From the NCBI RefSeq assembly GCF_036373705.1, contig NC_089864.1, forward strand, positions 4,803,001 to 4,867,000: 64,000 nucleotides of DNA. Direction: 5' to 3'. A program made the position numbers and the translations under genes. Shown here one piece after another: positions 48,191 to 59,583 of the stretch (position 1 is its first letter; every line of letters begins with the position of its first letter). The notes beneath the pieces were generated by a model. That model was not told the origin of the DNA, made no database searches, and worked only from the letters and a program-made list of their open reading frames with translations. The stretch comes from Amia ocellicauda (lineage: Eukaryota; Chordata; Actinopteri; Amiiformes; Amiidae).

Positions 48191-49946
48191 TGTAAATCAT
48201 ACGACCTTATTTTGGCAAATATATACTGAAATGCATATACCTTCCTAACTGAGAAATGTAGGCTTGTGCTAAAGGACTTGAAGTTTTGAGTTTTACGAGG
48301 CCTGTGCTCACCAAAGTATGACAGATAACACGCCCATGCTGGAGACCCCACAACTGACACATGGGCTGCCATGCCCCGTCTCCAGAGAGACCAGCATCAC
48401 ATTCCAATTGAAGATTTCTTTTGTGAAACACAGACATTCAAGGCACTTTATATATTCCATAGACCAGGGAAACAAACCCAAATACAAACTACGTGCTGCT
48501 AAGAGATGTGTTCCCAGCTTCTTCCTCAGTTTGATAACAAACAATAAAAGGTGACTTAAACCTAACTTAATGACACTTAAGTAATTCTACCTCAGAACCA
48601 AAACATGCTCAAGCTATGTTCGGTCTTAAAAGATAGACCATTAGCTAAAACAACCATTGGACCATTTATATTTCACTTACCACGCAACATTAACATTTGG
48701 TAAGAGAAGTATTCACATATCCTAATTGATCCACCACTGACATGGGCATCAGACCAGCCTCCCTCCCCTGGGATTCCAAAAAGACTCAAATGTAACATTA
48801 CAGAAAAAGACCACCTGGCTTGTTTGGTATCACCTGTAAGGTCCTGCTTTGAGGGACTTGAAAATGTAATTGATAGAACTAAAACTTGACAATATAGAGA
48901 ATTAGAAACTCTAGGTAACATTTGAACCATTTTCACATTCCTCAAAGCCATCACACCCCCAACACACATTCTGTAGGAATCAAGGGAGAGGAATGGCAAC
49001 GACTGCTTCAATTGGAATTTAAATTGTATTACCCCAAACTTGACCAATCAGAAGTTGGGAGTAAAGAGATTAGAATCTCTTTGTCTAAAATGTATAAAAA
49101 TAGAAAGCTAAAACTAGCAATTCGGAGTGGCACAATTTGGAGTGGAACAACCTGGGAGATGAAACCAAAGAGACGAAATCCAGGAAGACTGAACGGAACC
49201 ATAACCATAACTTCTCCACCAAAAACCTGAAAGCTTTGCAACCGTCCTCAAGTCAAAGCAGTTTGCCAGCCCTCCCCACTTTCGACTGTCTGCATAACTG
49301 ACTCTCAGTAAACCACACAGGTAGTATATTTCGTGTACTAGTCAAGAATTAGGTAAACCACAATTACATAAATCCTAGTTGTGTATGAGATCTAAATTGT
49401 AGGAAAGGCTAGCATAATCATAATACTTGTTTGTTATTTTACATGTTTTGTGCCTCGAGTCAAAACTCGAGTATTGGATAGATCTCCTCTCACTCTTACT
49501 TTTAATATTATCCACCCTACTTGTCTCTATCCTATCTTTGCAAATACAATTTGTCCATATATGTTTATTAATAAAATGTAAATCCTATTTGAACGAAACA
49601 GCCTCAAGGTTAATTCATGCAGAACAACCTCACTGCTAATCTGAATTCGTATTAGTAAATATTGTGGCAACTTGCGTGTCAACCAGGTCTCGTTTTCAGA
49701 GGACTTGATCGCTGTGGGTTGTATGTATGGGGGTCACTAGATAATAGGACTTTATTCAGCAATTATTATTTCTTCGGATATTGATACCAGATAAAACAGA
49801 AACTCTAGTTTAAAATCCTAAAACAATCGAAAGTACTTACTAATAAAACAATAATTGTAATGATAAATTAAAACAATTTGTCCATTGCAACATTTTGGCT
49901 GCATCTTATCAGATCAGCATCCTCTCATTTCACTAAACTATTTACA
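48191..49946 (+). mobile_element. LTR-like insertion (candidate solo LTR) inside gypsy gag
   Basis: The 1756-bp segment starts TGTAAAT and ends ATTTACA and splits the gypsy gag frame. The flanks TGTT and CGTT are compatible with a 4-bp target duplication carrying one mutation, and removal restores the gag text LKxLIQMAV. Internal promoter-like features read on the plus strand: TATAAAAATAG near 49091 and AATAAA near 49572, as in an LTR. No internal coding region or second LTR is present. The virus or retrotransposon family is not identified. Confidence 0.5.
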
Positions 49947-50455
49947 CGTTTCAGTCCTAGGGAGTCTTCCCGGCATGCCAACTTCGACTTTAGATCCGGG
50001 TGAAGACCCCCTCTGAACACTGTAATGAGCGCCCTCTCATTCCATCCACTGCTCACTGCCAAGGTCCAGAACTTAAGGGAGTATTCTGCCGCCGACGAGG
50101 TTCCTTGAAGTAGGGAAAGTAGTTGCTCACCTGCCTCTCTTCCCTCTGCGGGATGATGAAACACATCCTTCAAATGTGCTAAAAAATCTGGGAGGGAGCA
50201 AGTGATGTCTTCTTGCTGCTCCCATATAGCTGATGCCCACTGTAGTGCTTTTCCAGACAGAATGGTAATTATAAATGCTATTTTTGCCGCATCAGTAGGA
50301 AAAGAGTTTGGCTGATGGGCAAAATATAGCGAACACTAGAATAGAAACCCATCACAGTGGTCTGGAGACCCGTCGTACATGCTATTATGTTACTGTTTCA
50401 AAAGCTATGCATTAAAAAAAATAGGTTTTGTTCTCTGTAATAATTTTTATTATTT

Positions 50456-51010
50456 TTATTTCTGAAGAAGACCAGTCAGACTCACCGTCTCTACACCGTC
50501 ACCATGTTGTCTGGCACTGTGGTCACTGGCTGCACAAGCTGCTCTGACTGACCAGTCTTCATAATATTTTTCACTGGCTTCTTGACATATATTATGCAGC
50601 ACACTGCAGCTCACTACCATTTGTGTTGTCAGTGCCAGACTGCAGTCATTTCTCTTCAGCAGACACCACCACCATCCTTTGAGTCTGCCAAAAGCATTTT
50701 CTACCACTGAACGTGCCCTGCTCAAGCAGTAATTGAACACTCTCTGCAACTCAGTAAGCCGTCCAGTGTCAGAGTATGGTTTCAATAGCCAGGGTTGCAA
50801 AGGGTAGGCTGGGTCTCCGATGAGGAGTAGATTTATGTCCATATTTCCGATTTGGTAAGCCATGTCACGAAATAGAACTCCTTGACTTGCCAGTGCCCAC
50901 AGGTTTTATTTTATTAATACATGGGCATCGTGTGCACTGCCAGGAAATCCTGCACAAATGTCCCAAAATCTACACAGAGGTCGTGTTTATCAAATATTTC
51001 CCGTCATTGA
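50456..51010 (-). pseudogene. PIF/Harbinger transposase fragment
   Basis: Minus-strand translation shows DICAGFPGSAHDAHVL (51000-50950, with stops), then the uninterrupted stretch [20 protein letters not shown] and [16 protein letters not shown], the second Asp and the Glu of the DDE nuclease of HARBI1-type enzymes. The text runs on to [11 protein letters not shown] and a stop near 50456. The N-terminal half and the DNA-binding region are absent, and a TAA interrupts the frame upstream, so this is a dead fragment. Confidence 0.82.
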
Positions 51011-51289
51011 CAAAAATTTTTTAGCAGTGATGGAAAAATCTGAAGGCCGACCGTCATTTTGATGGATTACACGGAAGGTGATCTATTGTAACTTGTAACT
51101 GTAATTCCAGCCCCTGTCTAGTTGGTGGCGAGTCCGCATATTAATTAGCTATTATCTAGTATTGTCTCATCTTTGATCTCAGTGCATGACATCTTTGTCC
51201 TGTGTAGCTTTAGTCACGGCTACATACAAGTGTAAAAATGTCACGGCAGCTGAGTGTGAAAAGTTTTGTAGCGTTAAGGGGGGGTGTAT

Positions 51290-52204
51290 TTTGATAGAGC
51301 ATTCTAGCCCTTAGCTGGAGCTCTGATCAATAGAAAACCTCTCCCCCAAAGTTACCAGAATTCCTGAGCTCATCGGCCCATGAACTGTTCTACGTCAAAG
51401 TGACAGTTTTGGGAGTCGGCTCACCTAGAATGGGCCAAATGGCTTGGAATCCCTGCTGTGAAAACATCTGGGGAATATGGCCTGGAGGTCATAAACCCCT
51501 TTGAAGCGGGTGAGAGCCGAAATCCCGAAACAGGCAAACCGGCATTTCCAAAAGATGGCATGGATTGACATCAGGCATAAATCGAGCCTCCTCCAATAGG
51601 ACACTGGGGGCTGGCACCGCAATCCAACCTCGCAAACTCAAGAACCAATCGCCTATGATCTAAAAGGCATAAAAGGTAACGAACAGTACTTTTTTTCTCT
51701 CTCTCTCACCTGAACCAGTAACTCGCTGCCACAGCTCAACCTGTAGCTCTGTTGCCAGAACTGGAACCAGAAACCAACCAAGTCTTTGCCGGCAACAGAA
51801 GAGTTAAACTGGGAGAAGGAGATTGAGCCGTACGAAGAATTCTTTAAAGAACTTTATTAAGTAAAGAGCTTTAGAAACTGCGCCTGCCCGCCTGTGCCCA
51901 CCTGATCAGTGGAGTTACTACAGCTGGACAATTGACTAAGTCGACTGTATACGAAAGTGTCAGTCATTTAAATAGCTATTGAGTCTTAAGAAACTTGACC
52001 CTTGGAAACAAACAGGGCCCTGCTTTCCTCAAAGACCTCGTCTTCAATTAACTACAGCGGAAACCCTGCTTGCAAAGATGATTTTGTGCACAACCTTGGA
52101 GCCTTCAAACCAGTGGAAAATCTGTTTGGAAAAGACTCTACTTTCGCATTTGCATCTTTTACATTTATAAACACATTGCCTGAAATCTGTACACTTTAGA
52201 TTAA
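51290..52204 (+). repeat. Possible LTR-like / retroelement regulatory region
   Basis: A moderately GC-rich non-coding block has GGCATAAAAGGTAACG (TATA-like, near 51666), a CTCTCTCTCTC tract and TTTATTAAGTAAAG downstream, arranged like a retroviral-type LTR. There are no matching second copy, clear TG/CA ends or coding sequence, so the call is weak. Confidence 0.25.
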
Positions 52205-52520
52205 GTATAACCTACTATATTCTACCAGAGCAGCGATATCTTTCTTGAAGTGTGGAGCCCAGAACTGTCCACAGTATCCAGATGAGCTCTAACTAGTGCA
52301 TTGGACAGTCTGAACATCACTGCCCTTGTTCAAATTCTACACTTTTGACAATATACCCTAGCATTCTGTTTGCCTTTTTTAATTGCTTCCCCACATTATT
52401 TGGATGGAGAAAGTGAGGAGTCTAGAATCCAGATCATTAATATAGATTAGAAACAGCACAGGCCCTAATACTGATCCCTGTGGAACTCCACTAACAACCT
52501 CACTCCAGGTTGCTGGCATT
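52205..52520 (-). repeat. LINE relic (CR1/L2-like), opposite orientation
   Basis: The reverse complement of 52245-52312 matches 3751-3818 almost exactly (AGACTGTCCAATGCACTAGT...). Further right, CTGATCCCTGTGGAACTCCA is a well-known conserved piece of CR1/L3-type LINE reverse transcriptase (reverse strand). It is short and degenerate. Confidence 0.7.
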
Positions 52521-53732
52521 TAGACTAAGTCCCAAGGTGGAAATTTGCTGGTGTTGACATAATGGCATAAACCCATTCACACAGACCTTGCCGGCATTTG
52601 TTTCAGTGTGAATGGGGTTCATGTTACGCATTGATCAGTTCCTTATTTGTTTGTCCCTGCAGCTCTACATGAAGCAAAAGTTTACAAATGCTGGCTTAGC
52701 GGTCCCTTGTTTCTACATACCAGTGAAAAAATATGAGTTCTGAACGCTCACAGATGCGATTGTTGTTGCGGCTGCATGTTGGGGTGTGAAGTGCTGAGCT
52801 CAGGGGTGAGTACATTTTAATGCATGTTGACCATTCTGTACTATATATTTAATCTTATAACCTGTGCAATAATTGAATATCAATGTTTAATTATCTGTGT
52901 TTATATAGTTGGCTTAAAAATACTAAATATAGGACTTTTAAGACTTTAATAATTGTAATATCTATATTATAGTGATATTAACATTATTACATTTAAATTA
53001 TATACTTTAGTTTGGTAAATATATAAAACATACAAACACAATCTACAGGAACATTTCATATCTGTTCAACAATATTTTCTGCTGAGAACACAATATATTT
53101 TATTTTATATCCATTTATAAAAACATGAAATAATTATTTTAGTTTTCAGCAAAACAATAAATATAAAAACAAAGTAAAATGTAAATCCAAAATGTTCAGA
53201 TGTAAAAATGAATGTATATGAAATAATGAAAATAATCGTATTAAAAAAAATAATAATAATATTCTGAAAATATATTAAAAAGTCAAATATTGAATATAAA
53301 TAAATACAACGAATAGATAAGTGTTCCTTTTATTTGTTTTTATGTTTACAAAAATAAAATAAAAAATGTGTGACGTTATAAAATCAACTTATACAGTGAT
53401 ATTTATTTTCTCGTATGAATATTATTTTTGGATAATATACCTCAATGTGTATGTTGTGTTGTGCCTCATTTATAAAACACAAGCACGTATTTATTGATAA
53501 TAATTCCTATTTTCGTTAAGTATTCAGCTTAATATACAGAAACATTTTAAAAATACGTGTGTTTTAGAAATTTATTTTTAACTATTGACGTCTTTGTGTT
53601 GAAGGGGCCATGTGGGTGAATAATATTACAGGCAGCTTTTTTCAAGTAGTAATTTGTTTATGTTGTGATAAAAATATTAATCGTTTTTTTGGCATTTGAT
53701 GGGTTTAAAGTGAGGGAAATGCAGAGAAAATA
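52521..53732. other. AT-rich intergenic DNA
   Basis: Very AT-rich, with short A/T runs. No exon or repeat family is recognised. It ends in the GT array. Confidence 0.5.
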
Positions 53733-54253
53733 CCGTGTGTGCGTGTGCGTGTGCGTGTGTGTGCGTGCGTGTGCGTGTGTGTGCGTGCGTGCGTGTGTGT
53801 GCGTGCGTGTGCGTGTGTGTGCGTGCGTGCGTGTGTGTGCGTGTGTGTGTGTGCGTGCGTGTGCGTGTGTGTGTGTGTGTGCGTGTGTGTGTGTGTGTGC
53901 GTGTGCGTGTGTGTGCGTGCGTGTGCGTGTGTGTGCGTGCGTGCGTGTGTGTGCGTGTGTGTGTGTGCGTGCGTGTGCGTGTGTGTGTGTGTGTGCGTGT
54001 GTGTGTGTGTGTGCGTGTGCGTGTGTGTGCGTGCGTGTGCGTGTGTGTGCGTGCGTGCGTGTGTGTGCGTGTGTGTGTGTGCGTGCGTGTGCGTGTGTGT
54101 GTGTGTGTGCGTGTGTGTGTGTGTGTGCGTGTGCGTGTGTGCGTGCGTGTGCGTGTGTGTGTGTGTGTGCGTGCGTGTGCGTGTGTGTGCGTGTGCGTGT
54201 GTGCGTGCGTGTGCGTGTGCGTGTGTGTGCGTGCGTGTGCGTGTGTGTGCGTC
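53733..54253. repeat. (GT)n/(GTGC)n array with 114-bp higher-order period
   Basis: About 520 bp consist almost only of GTGT and GTGC steps. The pattern of C interruptions repeats every 114 bp about three times. This is clearest in translation, where a 38-residue Cys/Val/Arg/Ala pattern recurs in each frame. It is alternating purine-pyrimidine DNA, prone to Z-form and to length change. Confidence 0.92.
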
Positions 54254-55876
54254 GAAAACACGCTCAGTCCAGGAGAAAATAACAGTTTAGCATTAACATT
54301 ATTTAACAAACATGATAGATCCAACGTATTCCTGCTTTATAACAAAGGGGCTAGTGGTATTTTGTGGAACTGGTCTGTGGTATTTATTCAGCCCTTAGCA
54401 AACGCTGTGTTCACTTTGATTGATCAGTCTGTCTCCTTACCACACAACTCTGCTACGTGAAGTTAAATGTTACACCCTAATTGCGGATTTATTATTAATT
54501 TTCTTTCGCAGACGATTAAAAAAATATATTTTCATGCATGAAATTAACAATTTAAGCAACCATCAGTGGCTCAGTGTGCCTTTTAAACTTGTATATAATG
54601 TTCATGTGTCAAAATGAACCTGCAACTCTGACTACCAATTTTGTAGGACAATGCTAACATTTGTCATGACAAATCAATATTAAATGCATGCAATTAAAAT
54701 AACTATATAAATGCATAATCGTGAATTAATTTAAATGGAAAGACTAAATCTAATTGTAGACTACTAACTTCATAAACAATACAAATTCAATGTATTTTAA
54801 TTTATATTATGTATAGCACCTCCTCTGAATGTATGGGCTTTGATAATAAGTAAAAGCAGGCTCTGATAAAAACATCTGCCCTGGTGTGTAAATTGGTATT
54901 GGCCAATGTATTACATAATGAAATGGGCACTGTGTCTATAATGCTCATATGTTAGTCTTGGGATAGTGATGTATATGTGGAGTATTTTTATATAACAGCC
55001 ATTACTTTTGTGAAAGAATACAGTATATTAAAAACGGATGATGTTGAACCGAACAACTATGTTGTAAAATGACTTTTAAGAATGCACCTGAGCTCGGATG
55101 ACTTACAGTACTGGGTCCATTGTATTTAATGCCCACTACACAACACCACTGCTGCAGCCTACAGGTGTGCTACCTGAATCAGCGCAGACTCCTCTGCCAT
55201 CGCCTACATTATACTGTACAGAACGTTCAACAAATCTAGCATTTACTGAATAGATGCAATATGAGGCCAAAATGATGAACAATGTTTTCACACAAAAACG
55301 GCACACGCTTACATATTCAAAGTCACAACAACTTCAACAAATCCTCAGAGTCTAATCCATTTTCAAATACAGGGATATTATACCAGTAGACACTGGGGAT
55401 AATACTGTGCCAATCAATGTCCTATAACCAATGTTGTCTTATGATTAAAAGAGAAATTCACAGAAATATGAAGAGTTCTAACAAATTAGTCTATACAAGA
55501 AAAAACAATCCAGAGATATTCCCCTTGTCAGGGAATATCCAAGTCTGAATAAGAAGCACATTTCCATATTGAAATAGTGAGTACAGTGGTACCTATGGAA
55601 AAGTCTGCAGTGAAGGAAGGGAAGTTCAGTAAAAATAAGAAATGCATGCAAAGTATGAATAATGCCATTCTGCCATAATGCCAACACAAAACTACATTAA
55701 ACTGCTGACACTTGTTAGGGGGTGCAGGGGAGCCCCAAAGTCTAAAGAAACTTACAATGGAAATGTGGTGCTGTAGTTTAACTTCCATTCTATAATTATT
55801 CAGTTGAAATATGGACTGATCCTACTTTATACTGTGTTGACTAATGCTGTCAAGATTCCAACAGACTTTTTTTTTT
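54254..55876. other. Intergenic, nothing recognised
   Basis: AT-rich DNA without recognisable exons. T runs at 55868-55895 precede the zinc-finger fragment. Confidence 0.5.
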
Positions 55877-55947
55877 TCAAACAATTTTTTTTTTGACGCA
55901 CAAACATCTGATTCTCACTGAATGAAATGTTATTGTGTATGAACAGA

Positions 55948-56271
55948 TTACTTGGCTCTCCACCTGGGCTGTGTGAGTGTGCTGGTGGGATGTAGCTGCA
56001 GTGAAGCTCTTGTCACACTGGACGCAGTGCTGATAACCCCCCAGTGTGTAGGCGGCGGGGCAGGTGAGGGTGCGCTGGGTGTGCAGGAGGGTCCTGAGCA
56101 CTGCTGTCTGCTCGGGGGCAGGAGGCTCTCTGCTCTGATTGAGCCAGACCTCAGCAGGGTGAGGTGCTCCTGCTGGTGACACCTCTTGATATGGTTGTGT
56201 AGGAAGAGCAGCGCAGTGAAGGCCATTGAGCACTGAGTGCAGGGAAACACCCGAGAGGAGATTGGCACACC
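55948..56271 (-). pseudogene. C2H2 zinc-finger exon, frameshifted
   Basis: After a good acceptor (CTCTCTTCAG, near 56272) the minus strand reads FPCTQCSMAFTALLFLHNHI followed by KRCHQQ, a C-x2-C...H-x4-H finger. Further on, in the +1 frame, comes HCVQCDKSFTAATSHQHTH, a second finger. The two are in different frames, so either a frameshift has killed the exon or an unrecognised intron lies between. The first finger resembles the isolated proximal finger of PRDM9-type proteins (PCxxCxxAFxxxxFLxxHxxxxH). No SET domain exon was found nearby. Confidence 0.45.
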
Positions 56272-56444
56272 TGAAGAGAGAGAGAGAGGGCGGGGGAGCT
56301 TAATACACTACAGACACACTGCTGTACAGACACTGAACTGAGAGAGATGGGTGGGAGAGAGAAAAACCTTCCAGACGGTGCGAGAGCAGTGAAAACAGAT
56401 GGAGAAGGAGGGGTACACAGAGACGTGGGTCTACAGCTCCGCTG

Positions 56445-57190
56445 CCTGATGCTTCTATGGTACTGCCTCCTGCAGCTCTGCCTCCCGAACTTCCTACAGC
56501 TCCTAAGACTCCGCCTTCTACGGCTCCCAAGGCTTCCGTGCCTCCTGATGCTTCCACGGCACTACCTCCTGCTGCTCAGCCTCCCGAACATACTACAGCT
56601 CCCAAGACTCTTCCTTCTATGGCTCCCAAGGCTTCCATGCCTCCTGATGCTTTCACGGCACCGCCTCCCGAGGCTATTGCATTTCCGCCTCCTGTGGTTC
56701 CCTCGGTGCCGCCTTCCCAGGCTCTGCCTCCAGAGGCATTTACAGCTCAACCTTTTATGGCTCCGCCTACTGAGGCTTTCATGCCTCCCGAGGCATTGTC
56801 CATATCGCCTCATGAGACTGCGCCTCCCTTGGCTCTGCCTCATGAGACTTCTATGGTTCTGCCTCCCTTGGCGCCGCCGCCTCCCAAGACTTCTGAGGCT
56901 TCAACAGCTCAGCCTCCTGCAGCTTCCACGGCGCCACCTCCCGAGACCTCCGCAGTGCCGCTTTCCACTGTTTCACCATCTCCATCTCCTAAGCCTTCCA
57001 AGACTCCACCTCCGACGGCTCCGCTTCCCACTGCTCAGTCGGCTTCGCCTCCCGAGGCACCTCTCTCAGAGTCTCCTATGGCTTCCGTGGCTTCGCCTTC
57101 CCAGGCCCCGGCTTCTGAGGCCTTCTCGGCTCCGTCCACCGAGCCTCCAGCACCTCCTCTGCCCGACCCGGCCTATTCCTGCTCCCTTCA
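56445..57190 (+). other. Proline/alanine/threonine-rich repeat ORF
   Basis: A long open frame from 56457 gives PPEA/APPT-rich text. Its start contains a tandem repeat of 99 bp (33 residues): CCTGATGCTTC recurs at about 56445, 56544 and 56643. No initiation context, splice sites or domain identify a host gene. The low complexity could itself keep several frames open. It lies directly before LTR-like sequence, so it may be the 3' part of a gypsy element, but it could be non-coding minisatellite. Confidence 0.35.
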
Positions 57191-57199
57191 CTGCTTTCC

Positions 57200-57712
57200 T
57201 TTTTTCACTATATCAATTAACATTCCTCCTCACCCTTGTGCACTTCTGCTCCTGTCCTTTGTTCTCATTGGTCCTGCTCTTGTCTTCCTAGTTTCTGCTC
57301 TCCTTTATAACCCCTCACTCTTTACAAAGTGTTGTCAGCACTCCCTGCATCACCAAGCCTTGTTCTCCTGGTTCCTGGTTCCTGGTTCCTGGTTCCTGGT
57401 TCCTGGTTCCTGGTTCCTGGTTCCTGGTTCCTGGTTCCTGGTCCTCCTTAGCTCCTTGCCCTTTAACCCTGTCTCTCTCTCTCGCTCCCTGTCCTTCCTC
57501 TTTTGCTTTCTGTCCTGTCCTTGTCTCTATCTCTCTCTTTCTGTTCTGTATCTGTTTCTCTTGACCTCCTGGATTACGACCTTTTGCCTGTGACCTCGAC
57601 CTCGCCTTTGCATTCTCCTTGGTTTCTGTCTGCTCACTGCAGTAGCTCTGCACTTGGGTCCTGTCTCTAATAGCTTTACGGTCCTCCCACGAGGTAACCG
57701 TGACAGTAACAA
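57200..57712 (+). repeat. Gypsy-type LTR-like sequence
   Basis: CTCCTGGATTACGACCTTTT, GCACTTGGGTCCTGTC and a terminal CGTGACAGTAACA are typical of the 3' part of LTRs of Sushi-like Ty3/gypsy elements in fish (recognised from memory). The 5' end is unclear. Confidence 0.42.
57368..57441. repeat. 7-bp minisatellite (TTCCTGG)n
   Basis: About ten perfect heptamer units lie inside the LTR-like sequence. Because 7 is not a multiple of 3, translation gives a repeating FLVPGSW pattern that has no meaning as protein. Confidence 0.92.
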
Positions 57713-57855
57713 GTTTGGATTTAGTCCATTTCAAAAGCATATATCCTGAAACTATTTTGTACAGACATAAATAGCTATAAATGTATTTGTTAAAATTTGA
57801 ATATTTTATTACTTTTATTAAGTGGACAAAAACACCAAAAATATCACTGACCCTT

Positions 57856-57880
57856 TCCTCCTCCTCCTCCTCCTCCTCCT
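57856..57880. repeat. (CCT)n microsatellite
   Basis: About eight units immediately beyond the stop codon of the zinc-finger model. Confidence 0.85.
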
Positions 57881-58815
57881 AACTCGACATGGCAATGATG
57901 GCCGTCGTCTTCCTCATGGGAGGCGGAGTGAGCTGTCCCCCCTCTGGCCCCGACGCCTCTCTCTCCTCCTCACTGGATAGGCGAAGGGGAGCCCTCCTCT
58001 TCCTCCTGGGAGGCAGAGGGAGCTCTGATGCCTCACTCTCCTCCAGCTCTCCAGAGCCACCGGGGGCAGAGTAGGAATGTAGGGACAGCTCCATTAGTTC
58101 CCTCACTTTCCATGCCTCTTCCACACTATTCTCTGCTATATAAAGTGTGTTGGCAGTCGTATCGTCGTGGCACATATGTCTGTAGACTTGGCTTTTTTTT
58201 TTTTCCTGAGAGGGCACAGATTGCCTGGAGGAAAAAGTAAAATAAGTGCATGTTCTGTTTTGTTTCACTGAGAACTTGTGAATACACAATGAGGTTGAAT
58301 GACTTACGCATGTGCTCAGGGACACCCAGATAATTTGAAATGACAGCGTCTGCCCACACTTTGCTGTTTTCACAAGCTGCTGCTGTCTTGTGGCCTAAAA
58401 AAAGAGTTTGGAGTTAATTGATAAAGATAAAGACATTATATTGCTGCATGCAGTTTTCCAATGAAATCATGTTTTAGCAGCACGCACTCACATCTAGGCC
58501 GTGGACCCGCACCAGGTGATGGTCCAAATGTGCCACGGAGCTGGCGCTGCAGCCTGGCACCGGGCAGTCCAGTGGACCACTGTACCTATGCAAGGAGAAG
58601 GAAGCAGACAAGAGGAACAATCAAGGACAAACAGAAGTCATAGTACCAGTGCAAACTCTTGACTTCCATGACAGTAAAAACTTTCTTCTACGTACTGCTC
58701 CGATCCCAGGCTCAGCAGCAACAGCAGCTCCTTCCGGTTGACCACCAGGTGGGTGACTGGAAGATGTTCGCGCAGGCCAGCATATTCAGTGTTGCATAAT
58801 GGACACTTTCTCATT
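57879..58815 (-). CDS. Zinc-finger protein gene model (four exons, 208 aa)
   Basis: Minus-strand exons are 58814-58696 (acceptor TTTAG at 58817-58816), 58585-58492, 58394-58308 and 58205-57879. Junctions are GCA|GTACGT..TAG|GTAC, GAT|GTGAGT..TTTAG|GCC and TGC|GTAAGT..CTCAG|GAA, all in frame. Finger 1 is MRKCPLCNTEYAGLREHLPV followed by TH. Finger 2 is CPVPGCSASSVAHLDHHLVR followed by VH. The last exon reads SQVYRHMCHDDTTANTLYIA, then an acidic-basic tail with PPRRKRRAP. The 12-A run at the start of the last exon and a choice of acceptors make that junction uncertain. It could be a host gene or a protein carried by a transposable element; similar two-finger N-termini occur in fish element proteins (weak memory). 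Confidence 0.45.
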
Positions 58816-59099
58816 CTAAATCAAGTGAGAGAAACAATACAATTATTTTTATTTTATTTTAACTGAATAACCTTATATTAGCACAATAGTGATAGTTGTG
58901 ATACTTCACAAATATATATGCAAAACAAGAGACAGAAGACATTAAAAATACATTTTAATGATTTGCCATTTTCATGAGACAGGATTGAATAACATAATAA
59001 TAATTATCATACTATTTGCCTCGTAAAAGTAAAATTGTTCATTTTGATTTCGCCTATACTCCCTTTCCTTGGCCCTTGACTGGGAACTAACATCAGCTC

Positions 59100-59315
59100 T
59101 TATAATCAAGGTTGCAAGACCTTGTAATGTATACACTTGTGTAAATTATAATTTGTAAAATGTATGCTAGAAATTGCACTGTATTATGGAAACTGGAATT
59201 TGTGATGTTTTATGCCTTGAACTGTACTGTATTGATGCACTTGTATTGCACTTATATTTTGTAAGTCGCCCTGGATAAGGGTGTCTGCTAATAAATAATT
59301 AATAATAATAATAAA
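59100..59315 (+). repeat. Fish retroposon 3' tail
   Basis: GTAAGTCGCCCTGGATAAGG then GTGTCTGCTAATAAATAATT is a tail shared, in diverged form, with 8578-8625 and 10065-10110. The upstream 150 bp are probably the body of the same element. Confidence 0.5.
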
Positions 59316-59583
59316 CATCATTTATTCTTCTCCATTGGGCAATGCCAGCCACATGTGCTTCATTGCTTACGGGATTTCTAAAACCAGGGGGGTATTCCAG
59401 AAAGGTGGCTTAAGAAATCCTAAACCATAGCCTGAACTCCGACTTGATTGAGCAAGACATGACAGTTCAGGATTTCTCGGTTCCACAAAGGCCGATTCCA
59501 GTTTAAGTAATCAAGTTCAACCAATCTCGGATAGGTTGAACTGAAATTAGGCGCGTTCACGTAGCATTTATGAATGATTAATC

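Larger units (their letters stand above)
44048..50400 (-). pseudogene. Ty3/gypsy chromovirus-type retrotransposon relic (gag-pol)
   Basis: Order on the minus strand: gag (50390-49947, for example GREAGEQLLSLLQGTSSAAE), resuming at 48190; CCHC knuckle CLYCGLSGHFRGNCP (about 48012-47968); protease ALIDSGSSGNF (about 47890); reverse transcriptase (47531-46847, [28 protein letters not shown] at about 46955); RNase H (about 46400-46060, [19 protein letters not shown]); integrase zinc-binding part (44600-44290, KFWWPSMVRDV...CQFC); and chromodomain (about 44265-44185, [16 protein letters not shown]). The integrase catalytic core is missing. Frameshifts and stops are numerous. The LTR start TGTCAGGCC follows a G-rich primer tract near 44075 but is truncated. 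The chromodomain and motif order fit the fish Sushi-like clade. Confidence 0.88.

Noticed and set aside
51290-52204. Endogenous retrovirus with coding genes
   Set aside because: Only LTR-like promoter features; no gag, pol or env text nearby, so no virus is claimed.
53665-54460. Four long overlapping open frames rich in Cys/Val/Ala/Arg or His/Thr
   Set aside because: They arise from the GT/GTGC repeat, which lacks stop codons in several frames; not coding.
56347-57291. 314-codon Leu/Arg-rich frame overlapping the proline-rich ORF
   Set aside because: A frame shadow of the CTCC/GCT-rich repeat; the Pro-rich frame is the more plausible one, itself uncertain.
57315-57740. 141-codon minus-strand frame with repeated GTRNQEP
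   Set aside because: Produced by the 7-bp minisatellite and pyrimidine-rich LTR sequence.
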